A stretch of DNA of 12,399 bases from Ophioceras dolichostomum (lineage: Eukaryota; Ascomycota; Sordariomycetes; Magnaporthales; Ophioceraceae). The position numbers were made by a program, and so were the translations under genes. Below are positions 1 through 8,016 of the stretch, in pieces (the stretch's first letter is position 1; the number at the start of each line of letters is the position of its first letter). The DNA lies in NCBI GenBank assembly GCA_003049485.1, contig PYST01000611.1, forward strand, positions 1-12,399. The letters run 5' to 3'. The notes under the pieces were generated by a model. That model saw only the letters and a program-made list of their open reading frames with translations. It did no database searches and was not told the DNA's origin.

Positions 1-86
1 GAAGGTCATAGAAGCTATTACCAAGCATCGTTCTAGAACATCATAGAAGTCCATAGAACCTTCGGGCAGTTGGTAGAATCTTCTGA

Positions 87-565
87 CACGATGTAGGTCT
101 GGTACCCGATCGAGTTGAACGAGATGGGCGTGATCATGACGACCTGCAAAATTGTTGTCGGTTAGCCGCCATCGTCATCAGAACATCGGGGATGGAGACA
201 TAACACGGGTTCGGGGACAAAAAAACCCTTACCAAGAGGTTGAAGATCCAGTTAGCCGACGTCGCCAGCTCGTTTGCCGGCGCTCGAATGCGCAGCGGCA
301 CGATCTCTGCAGGGTACAGCCAGGTCATGCCCAGCTAACCTACGGTAAAGAAGGTGTTGAACACGAAGAGGAACACGACGGCCGCGATCTGGTACGGCTT
401 GCCCACGCGTGCAAAATACTACTGAATTCTTCTGTCTGTCCTCCAAAGGAAAGCTATCTTTGCGTTGGTGGGGAGAGCGACCTTATAAAGGCTACTTGGT
501 AGGTAGATGCCTTGGAAGTTGATGCCTTAGGACTGAGGCAACAGCTGCCACATGAGCAGGTACCT
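87..565 (-). pseudogene. Decayed MFS sugar transporter fragment
   Basis: The minus strand encodes the late part of a fungal hexose/monosaccharide transporter of the major facilitator superfamily. The stretch TWLYPAEIVPLRIRAPAN, followed by ANWIFNLL, is a family hallmark. An 89-nt intron (144-232; gtaag..ttttgcag) then joins in phase to VVMITPISFNSIGYQTYIV. Reading back in the same frame gives GKPYQIAAVVFLFVFNTFF, then a weaker GINFQGIYLP segment near 500-525. The helices and loop normally between these two segments are missing, so there is an internal deletion. Three in-frame stops lie at 527-529, 419-421 and 335-337. The last replaces the tryptophan of a usual GWLG motif (TGG to TAG). Homology ends at about 87, where a repeat-rich stretch begins, although an intron running off the window cannot be excluded. 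Family assignment is firm. The exact 5' limit, and the part above 410, are less certain. Confidence 0.8.
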
Positions 566-609
566 ACTATGAACCAACACTCTTCTCTTTTTACGTGGTG
601 GAGATTCGT

Positions 610-692
610 GCTCCCGCCTGCCTCCTCTTCTCCCTCTTTTATTTCTTTCCCGCCTCTCGCTCTTCTCCTCTCTCCCCCTCTCTTCTCACGCC
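610..692 (+). promoter_or_regulatory. Pyrimidine-rich leader before the 693 start
   Basis: About 80 bases are almost pure C and T and run directly into the ATG at 693. Such CT blocks mark transcription start regions and leaders of many filamentous-fungal genes. This is the main reason for taking 693 as the start of the next gene. No TATA box is evident here. Confidence 0.5.
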
Positions 693-1799
693 ATGTTGAC
701 CATCGCCACCGCCCAAGCCAAGGGCGAGAGGCTCCTCCAGGGCCTCAAGAAGGCGGTCCTAGAGGACGAGAAGGAGAATGACCACCGGTCGATGTCGTGG
801 AACATGCACCGCTACGAGGTCGAGGTACGTGCCGCCAAGGACGAGTTCCACCGGAAGACGGGCTTGTCGCTTCCCGGATCTGGTCCGCGTACCTTCCTCG
901 AGCGTGTGGGTGGCATGCAGATGTGCGACAACGACACCTATCGTGTCGGCCTGTCCGCCCACAGCCGCCACATGTCGTTGTCAAGATCCGTCGACCACCT
1001 GCCGCCCTGCCTGATCGCCTACGCCAACCCCGTACGCGGGTGGATGTTCATCCAGAGCGTCCACCGCCTGACTCCGGGTTGCTACCTGCCGGACCACAAG
1101 CTTAAGAAGAGGATCTTCATGTCGGAGTTCCTCGTCCGGGCCTGGCAGGAGGTCTGTGACCAGTACACCGCCAACGACGCCACCGCCACCGCCAACGCCA
1201 ACGTCGGCGCCGGCAGTGTCATCGGCGCCGGCAGCAACGGAGGAGAGAAGCCTAGAAGACGGCCGTCTTCGGCGACATCTCCCACAAGCTGACGCTTGAG
1301 GTCCTCGACGACCTCTCGAGGGCCGCCGCTGCCAACGACAACGACAGCGGCAACGAGGGTTTCCTAGGCACGGCCCCCACCCTAGGCGGCAACCTACCCG
1401 GGTTCAAGCAGCTGTGCGGCGCCGTGGCCAGCACTCTCGTCCGCGTGCTGTCGGACCACCACCGACTCTTCGGCGACCGCGTGCCCGTCCACATGTCGTG
1501 GCGCAACGGCGGCCCCGGCGCCGAGTACGCGCCCTCCTCGAGGGACGCGTTCCTGGTCGTGCACCTCGGCCAGGGCGCGCATTGGTTAAAGGATCGAGAG
1601 GCTAGCGACAACAGCGGTGGGGGGGCCGGACATCGACGTCGACATCGACATCGACATCGACCCAGAGGGCGAGGCCGACTACGATGACGGCGAGGGGGAC
1701 GATGTCGAGGAGGAGGAGGAAGATGCTATGGACGGCGTCGAGACCACCAGCACTACTAGACTGGTGGAGGAGACGCCGCCGGAGTCCATGGAGCTCTAA
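693..1799 (+). pseudogene. Unrecognised fungal protein, frame broken twice
   Basis: I do not recognise the family. The ATG at 693 follows a CT-rich leader. The first frame runs about 188 codons and includes a compact segment rich in Trp, Cys and His (about residues 70-160), then an Ala/Asn/Gly-rich linker. The coding sense then moves to another frame near 1256 (the new frame has a stop at 1253-1255, so the change lies after it) and stays open with good protein-like sequence to about 1610. It returns to the first frame at a run of seven G (1619-1625), giving a very acidic tail of Asp-Ile repeats and Glu runs that ends in a TAA at 1797-1799. One missing base near 1256 and one extra or missing base in the G run would explain both shifts. 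I tested introns: a 104-nt GTCTGT..CCTAG option exists for the first shift but has no branch site, and nothing fits the second. Intact length would be about 368 aa. It could be a recent pseudogene or an intact gene with assembly indels. Confidence 0.6.
1629..1661 (+). repeat. GACATC hexamer array, Asp-Ile repeat
   Basis: Eleven codons alternate GAC with ATC (one GTC), giving Asp-Ile(Val) repeats in the frame that ends at 1799. Read one base away, in the frame open before the G run, the same bases give alternating His and Arg. It is a short coding microsatellite inside the tail of the 693 gene. Confidence 0.85.
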
Positions 1800-3121
1800 T
1801 ACGGATTCGGGAGCTTGGGAGTTTGGGGAGTTGCAGCATTTCTGGGAATGGAGTTATCGACAAGAGGATAAGGGAGGCGTTAACGGATTGGTACCGGGAC
1901 ATAGCATCTATGGCTAGTGATGGTGAAAGCGAGGCGTCTATGGATTTTTGTGGTGTTTTTTTTTTCTTTTTTTTGGAACTTCGGTACAGCGTGGGCGCTT
2001 ATGACTGCTTTGCGGATGGACGACTTCAGATAGACAGACGGATGGGTTAGAGCGCACCACCACTATCAGGGCGCACTACATGTCAATACCACCGGGTCGG
2101 ATTTGATGTATATCAAGCCCGTCCTTTTCAGTCGGTCCATCATATTATGACTTCCCCGAAACTAGTGATCATCGGCTTGGCACGTCGGGATGGAAACGAC
2201 ATGCACCTACAGCATTGATATCCGACGGGTAATCTCTTCCTGCCGATCCAGCACACCTCTTTTTTCAAACTTGTGGTGTGTACCCACCTGCTGCACCTGC
2301 AGTTGAGGGAACGATGTCGTTGAGGGCAGGAGCTCATTGGTGGAATCTTCCGGTGCTAGCGCCCGCGGAGGACCCGCCGCCGCAAAAACGGGGCTCACCT
2401 TCAAGCTCCAACGACCATCACGAACGATGACCCGAGAAGTCGAGTCTCCTCCTCTAAAGCCCTCACTCAACCCAACAATCCCCCTAGATAACCCCGCACG
2501 AAAATCTTTCCTCGTTTGATTTCTTGAAGTCGACCCTCCACCCCAGTCCATGCCAACGAACCCCTCTCGCGATGCTGGGCCGCCTGCCGGAACCCTGGAC
2601 TGCCATAGACGCAGCGACGAACTTCCTTCATGCAATTGCGCGACCGAGCGCTTCCAATTGCTTAATGGTCGGCTTCGTCGGAAGATAACACCCCCCGGAA
2701 CATCAGCGAGACCCAACAGAAGAGGCCAGCGGGACACCCGACCGGAATCTTCACTAATTCGGTGCGACGGCCGTAGACGCCGAACCAAGCATGCGAGGGA
2801 GATGAGCAGAGTTCCGCCTACGGAGTATCGAGGGAGCTATTATATCTCGGCTGCGGAGAAGTTGGAGAATGTGTGAGTTCGTGGCGACATGTCATCTTCC
2901 TTCCCCTGCGACCTCCGATGTTGTTAGTGATCACGTCTGTCTGGCCTGTGTGCGAGTTCAGTGCTGACGGTGCTGTGTCGGTGTGGTCCAGTCCAGCAAG
3001 ATACCCTAGTGGCGTCGATCCGGTCCCTTTCGCGGCGTAGAGGCGCAGGAACTCGAGTTATCGGGCACACAGACAGCAGTGAACCTCTCGAATACTCAAC
3101 GTCCTCCTCGTAGCCCAGACC
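1800..3121. other. Intergenic, no supported gene; holds GH3 promoter
   Basis: The first part is the 3' flank of the 693 gene, with a T-rich block at about 1949-1973. The stretch 2140-2880 has modest open frames on both strands but none with a convincing start, leader or recognisable motif. A short frame from the ATG at 2572 (39 codons, plus) looks somewhat protein-like but stops at once. A GTGAGT donor-like site at 2874 with a CTGAC near 2961 and a downstream tccag could form a 5' UTR intron of the GH3 gene, which is unproven. About 240 bases directly before 3122 serve as the GH3 promoter/leader; I see no clear TATA box there. Confidence 0.5.
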
Positions 3122-5644
3122 ATGAAGCCACCATCCTCCTCCGTCATACTAGCCAGTGTTCTAGCAGCAGGTGTGTTCGCGGCCGGAAAACAGGCGCAAT
3201 GTGCAACCGGAAGCAACAGCAGCATCTGCACGCCGGTATACAAGAACCCAAACGCCACCATCGATGACCGAGTCTCTGACCTGGTCCGCCGCATGACCAT
3301 AGAAGAAAAGACCGCCCAGCTCATCCAGGCCGACATCCGCGACTACCTCAACCTGACCGACGCAGCGTTCAACGCCAGCGGCCTCGCATGGATCACCGGC
3401 AAGCGGGCCAACTCGGTGTGGACAGGCCTCTACGCGGCCCCCTCGACGATCTCTCTCGGCGCGAGGCTAGCACAGGACCATCTCGTGCACAACACGACGC
3501 TCGGCATCCCTGCCTTCATACAGAGCGAGGGCATCCACGGCTTCCTAGCACTGAACGCCACGATCTTCAACTCGCCCATCGCGCACGGCTGCTCGTGGAA
3601 CCCATCGCTCGTGGGCGAGATGGCGCGTGTCATAGGCGTCGAGGCGCGCGCTTTGGGGGTCAACCAGATCTTCGCGCCAGTGGTCGACCTGGCGCGAGAG
3701 ATGCGCTTCGGCCGCGTCGAGGAGTGCTACGGCGAAGACGGGTTCTTGGCGGGCGAGTTCGGGTACGCGTACGTCAAGGGGCTGCAGAGCCAGGGTGTCT
3801 CGGCCATGGTGAAGCACTTCGCAGCGTTCGCCTCCCCAGAACAGGGCGTCAACACGGCGGCCGTGCACGGTGGTCCTAGGATGCTGAGGACAACGTACCT
3901 GCCCAGCTTCAAGAGGGCTATCGTCGACGCGGGCGCCTGGGCCGTTATGTCGTCGTACAACTCCTACGACGGCGTCCCAACCGTTGCGGACCGGACCCTG
4001 CTCACGCACATACTGAGGGAAGAATGGGGGTACGAGTGCTATGTCATCTCCGACGCGGGCGGCACCGCCAGGCTAGCGACCGCGTTCGGCATCTGCGGCG
4101 CTACGGACGACGCCTGCATCACGACTAAGACACTGCTGGCCGGGAACGACGTGGAGATGGGAGGTGGCAGGTACAGCTTCGAGCTGATCCCCACCCTGGT
4201 CGCCAACGGCAGCCTCTCGGAGTGGGCGGTCGACCTCGCGGTGTCCAGACAGCTTCGCTCGAAATTCAAAGCGGGCCTCTTCGAGACCCCTTACACGGGC
4301 GTGGGCGTGGGCAGCGACTCCGACGATACAATCTTTCAACAATACCTCAACACGGACGCCCACAGAAAACTCGCGAGGGATCTGGATGCCGAGAGCATCG
4401 TGCTGCTGGAGAACAAGGGCAACATCCTACCTCTGAGCAAAAACGCGAACATAGCCGTGATAGGCCCCATGGCGCACGGCCCCGTCAACTACGGCTCGTA
4501 CGTGATCCACACGGCCATGCAGCGTGGCGTTACCCCCCTCGACGGCATCAGGGCGGCCGGCTCTGGTACAGTCACGTATGCACGGGGATGCGACCGCGCG
4601 TCGTCCGACGAGTTCGGCTTCGCGGAGGCCGTCGCCGCCGCCGAGGCGGCCGACGTCGCGGTCGTGGTGGTCGGCACCTGGTCGCGCGACCAGGACGAGC
4701 TTTGGTCGGGCATGAACGCCACGACCGGCGAGCATATCGACGTGCACTCCCTGGCGCTCGTGGGCGCCATGTCGCGCCTCGTCCGCGCGGTGGTCGCCAC
4801 GGGGAAACCGACCGTCGTGGTGTTCAGCTCTGGAAAGCCCGTCACAGAGCCGTGGATTTCGGAGCTGCCCAAGATCGCGCTCGTGCAGATGTTCTACCAG
4901 GGCGAAGAAGGCGGGCGTGCGCTGGCGGATGTGCTGTTTGGGGACGTGAATCCTAGCGGGAAGCTGAGCGTTGCGATCCCGTATGATGTCGGTACCACGC
5001 CGGTTTACTATGATCATCTGAAGAGCTCGAGGCAGTGGCCGAACCCGGGGAGGGTGTATGAGAATGGGACGATCGTGTTTGGGAGCAACTATGTGCTTTC
5101 GACGCCCATGCCGCTTTACGAGGTTCGTATTCGTCTACTTGCTTCCTCTTCTCTCCATGCTCTGTCCTCCCTTCCTTGCAACCACCACTCTCCCGACGGT
5201 AGCGTATCGCCTTCTTCGGGGGCTTCTTCGTGAGCAGTACTAACAGCATACCTTTTCTAACTACAGTTCGGCTACGGCCTCTCTTACAGCAACTTCACCT
5301 ACTCTGACCTGACCGTCTCCTCTTCCTTCCTCTCCGCGACCGACACCCTAACCGTGTCGCTGAAGGTCACGAACACCTCGCCCGTCGACGGCAAAGAGGT
5401 CGTACAGGTGTATGTCAAGGACGTGCTAGCCAGCGTCGACGTGCCCATCATCCAGCTGCGCGGGTTCTGGAAGGGCCTCGTGCGAGCGGGCGAGACCGAG
5501 ACGGTCGTCGTCGAGCTGCCTGTCGAGAAATGGGGCCTGTGGGACGCGAGGATGCGGTACGTCGTCGAGCCGGGGGAGTTTCAGATACTGGTCGGGGCGT
5601 CGAGTACGGATTTCAGGCTCAATACGGCAGTTGTTGTAGCGTAG
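3122..5644 (+). CDS. Secreted GH3 glycosidase, beta-glucosidase-like
   Basis: A 792-aa glycoside hydrolase family 3 enzyme in two exons (3122-5122 and 5267-5644, joined in phase 0). GH3 enzymes retain configuration while removing terminal sugars from beta-linked glucosides or xylosides. Residues 1 to about 22 form a signal peptide. The N-terminal barrel carries GIHGF, GRVEECYGED, the substrate-contacting Lys-His pair (K231-H232) and YVISDAGG, whose Asp (D311) is the expected nucleophile. The C-terminal sandwich includes VVVVGTWSRDQDELW; Glu537 in TTGEHIDV is my candidate acid/base. GEEGGRALADVLFGD and NPSGKLS are standard GH3 signatures. Exon 2 supplies FGYGLSYSNF and a fibronectin III-like domain (about residues 695-780). 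Many N-X-S/T sites fit secretion. Length and domain order are complete for this fungal subfamily, with no internal damage. Substrate (glucoside or xyloside) cannot be settled from sequence alone. Confidence 0.93.
5123..5266 (+). other. Spliceosomal intron in the GH3 gene
   Basis: The intron starts GTTCGT, has a perfect TACTAAC branch site at 5239-5245 and ends CTACAG at 5266. Its length is 144 nt. Removal joins PLYE to FGYGLSYS, restoring the conserved GH3 motif and the fibronectin III-like domain. If it is kept, the frame stays open for 36 more codons to a TGA at 5231-5233, so a shorter protein of 703 aa could be made. Confidence 0.9.
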
Positions 5645-5746
5645 TGCTGGTTGGTGGTCAGACCGGGCCGTGGAGTGCCGTGGAGGAGGGAAGAGGACTG
5701 AAGGCTCCCTCCACAAGAGTCGTGCCACGCCAGTGGGCATTAGGGC

Positions 5747-5995
5747 TGTTTGCAGCGTATTATTCGAGACTACGATAAGATTCTTGCCGTGCTCCTTTTT
5801 ATAATCAGCCTTGTGCTTGCAGTATTAACGACGGCCGAATCCGTTGGCCTCGGTGGCCGGGCTTAGCCGACCATGGCCATAGCACGCGAACCCTGATATG
5901 GTCCGGCCTGTAAGCCGGACAGAGTCTCCGGCCAAAATCTTTCAATATTGACAAAGATCCAAATAGTCACACAAGAGTAGTCCGTTTGATCAACA
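5747..5995 (-). mobile_element. Possible solo LTR downstream of GH3
   Basis: Read on the minus strand, this block begins TGTTGATC and ends GCAAACA. It carries a TATAAAAA (5796-5803 on the plus strand) about 50 bases before its 3' end and a GC-rich middle with repeated GGCCGG/CCGGCC pairs. That layout resembles the LTR of a Ty3-type fungal retrotransposon. I find no matching target-site duplication (agggc before, cagga after), no partner LTR and no internal coding region. It could simply be the 3' UTR of the GH3 gene and following spacer. Confidence 0.3.
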
Positions 5996-6466
5996 CAGGA
6001 CAGCCAGCAGGCTCCAAACGGGCTGGGGTCCAGACCTAATAGCTCGGAGTCTGGGTCGAATGCCAGCTTTTTAGCACATGCTGGAACGTTCATGTCTGTA
6101 TGCCATGGATGCCATCCTCCCTACCTACAAAGAAAGCAGCTCGCCGATGACCTGTGCCGCTCTTGCAGGAATTGGGAGCCAACCACTCAGCACACGCACA
6201 ATTTCAAAAATCAGATACACACACACAACACCCGTATCGCCCTTCCTTCTCAGAGATTATGTTCCATTCTTTTCTGTCTGAAGGATCCCATCGACCGAGA
6301 GTCCTGACGTATTTCATCAGTCTTGACTGCCTGAGGAGGAGCCAAACAATACTGTGTGCGCACATTCGTCACGGTGAAGAACTCACTCCAGCCTGCGCGG
6401 CCCGCCCAGCAAGTCGGACGGGCACCCCGCGATCTTTACTTTACCCTCAAGTATTCGGCGGGGAGG

Positions 6467-6972
6467 ATGTCCATCTTCTCGGTAGTGAAGGCGGCCAAAG
6501 AAAACGTGCAGGAGAACTGGCAAGTCGCGCTGGAGAAGGCTGTGCGGAAAGTCGTGTTCTCCAAGTGCAGCAACATGAAGAAGGTGGCCTGCTTACCGCG
6601 TCAGCTAGGTAATAATAGAACTAGCGTCCTATTCACCCTCATCCTTCCACCTCCTGCCTGCGTTTTGAGACAATTGGTACCTATGGTATATTTAAGGTAC
6701 TTGGCAACGAGTGAGCGAGCTTCTAGAGCTGACTGCGGGATGTCCGGGCGATGGATGGTATTACACACACAGGCGTGGAACAACGAGAAGTTCATATTCG
6801 AGACTACTAACGCCTGAATCTCACAGAATCTCTGTTGGGTAAGTTTATTTTGAATTTGCCTAGCGCTCTCCAGCCAATGTACTGAGATTAGACTTCGCGT
6901 TCAGGTCATGACCACTGCAAGATAAGGGGGCATCGTTGGGTGAATCTCCCAGAGAACCGTGAGGCGGGGTAG
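6467..6972 (+). CDS. Candidate small spliced gene, Cys/His-containing
   Basis: I do not recognise it. The ATG at 6467 opens a lysine- and valine-rich helical stretch (SVVKAAKENVQENWQVALEK) running to 6608, then a donor GTAATA at 6609. A perfect TACTAAC at 6805-6811 precedes an acceptor TCACAG ending at 6826. Twelve bases later a textbook GTAAGT (6839) starts a 66-nt intron ending TTCAG at 6904. The last exon (6905-6972) reads GHDHCKIRGHRWVNLPENRE and stops at TAG. The 12-nt piece is a multiple of three, so including or skipping it keeps the frame (73 or 69 aa). Cysteines and histidines on both sides of the introns suggest a small metal-binding or structural motif, but that is inference. A different middle exon is possible, because GTATTA near 6759 could also serve the TACTAAC. 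More exons may lie upstream. Confidence 0.38.
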
Positions 6973-7451
6973 TCCCTGAAGGCTTGAACGGACGGCTTTC
7001 AGGACAGGAGCTACTGCACACAGATTTATCGAGGCCAGGCGGAGTAGATAGCAGATAGACCTCCTCGTGTGAGAGGATGAAGGACGTTTGAAAACGGGTT
7101 GATGGTCTGCCGCTCGCGTTTGTTGAGCCGCCTACTCCCGCGTCAATGTTTCAAAAAAAAAACAAGCAGGTCCATAAGAGAAAGACGCTTGCAAGGCACA
7201 TCGTGGCAACAGAACATGTGATACCTCCTTCTTGCCTGAGGTTTTCCAGGGGACACAGGCGACCTGTGATCAGAGGTTTGAATTTCCTGATTTCCTTGAG
7301 CAGGGTACGTACTGCTGCCTGAGCCACCACGGTGTCTGTTTGATTTGGGAACTGGCCAGCAGGAATTCTGCACTAGAAATCAAAAAAAGATCAGAGTCAT
7401 AGCTGCTTCGTGATTTGCTAAGGAGGGAGATAGCAGTTGAGTGAATCTCAT
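6973..7451. other. Intergenic with unassigned minus-strand open frame
   Basis: No gene is firmly supported. On the minus strand a frame is open from an acceptor-like tttctag/tgcag (about 7368-7375) to a TGA at 7151-7153, with a helical segment AQAAVRTLLKEIRKFKPLI in its first half and a hydrophobic end. It has no ATG start, so it would have to be an internal or last exon. The remaining sequence shows nothing I can name. Confidence 0.3.
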
Positions 7452-8016
7452 GAAATCAAAACAATATCTAGCAATTTCAGGGACCACGCGCTCTCGCGAG
7501 TGATAAAACAGCGTTTCACGCGTCAGGCTTGTTTACTTTTTTTTTTGCCTTACTGATCTTGCTGGTCCTCGCTGCCTGGCGGTCTGTCTTTTTAAAGGCG
7601 GCGACCCTCAAAATTTCTGCGAGCAAAATCTTTTTGATTTCCTTCTTCCCTCACACACCAGCAGAATCGTCTTCTCGCGCCCTTTCCATTCTTCCATCTC
7701 CTGGCTCTCAGTATCGCTCTCTCTCTCTCTTCGACTTTCAAAGACTTGTCTCTTCTCTTCTTTTGATTGTCTCCTTTTGATTTTCAAAGATCAATCTCCC
7801 TTTCTTTTGATTGTTTTCTTTTGATTTTCAAACGTTTATCGATACCGTCAACAGGCTCAATCTTCTCATATCCTTCTCTCTCTCTTTGATTTCACTCGTT
7901 GATTCGATTCAATTTCCTTCGAGAGCGACGCCTCCAGCATATCCGCCATCACCTTCTACTCAATCACTCGATCACCGCTCTCCCTGCGCAAGTTCATCCC
8001 CGATCAGTCAGTCACG
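7452..8016 (+). promoter_or_regulatory. Long ATG-free leader of the 8017 gene
   Basis: From the ATG at 7450 to the start codon at 8017 there is no ATG in any plus-strand frame. From about 7640 on, the sequence is dominated by CT runs (for example 7717-7730 and 7876-7887), typical of fungal leaders. The absence of ATG over about 565 bases suggests that much of this stretch is transcribed leader kept free of upstream starts. The exact transcription start cannot be read from the sequence. Confidence 0.5.
7758..7832 (+). repeat. Imperfect tandem repeat in leader, 44-bp period
   Basis: Two copies of a 31-base T-rich unit beginning TTCTTTTGATTGT and ending GATTTTCAAA lie at 7758-7788 and 7802-7832. 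They match at 29 of 31 positions. A weaker third relative (gactttcaaagac) lies just upstream near 7732. They sit inside the leader of the 8017 gene and may be a local duplication or a repeated protein-binding site. Confidence 0.75.

Noticed and set aside
1152..1255. Possible 104-nt intron explaining the first frame change of the 693 gene
   Set aside because: The length fits, but the donor is GTCTGT, there is no branch site, and the removed part reads as a normal Ala/Asn/Gly linker. The second frame change would still be unexplained.
2207..2788. 193-codon minus-strand frame in the spacer before GH3
   Set aside because: It lacks an ATG at its beginning and shows no recognisable motif. Its only good ATG (about 2551) gives 115 unremarkable residues.
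4427..5017. Long frame antisense to GH3 (with others at 3545-4009 and 4222-4956)
   Set aside because: These are shadows of a clearly recognisable GH3 coding sequence.
87..5644. A sugar-use gene cluster of transporter plus GH3 enzyme
   Set aside because: The transporter is dead, lies 2.5 kb away and is separated by an unrelated gene; proximity alone is not enough.
7890..7920. GATTCGATTCA resembling a tRNA B box
   Set aside because: There is no matching A box, acceptor stem or cloverleaf around it.
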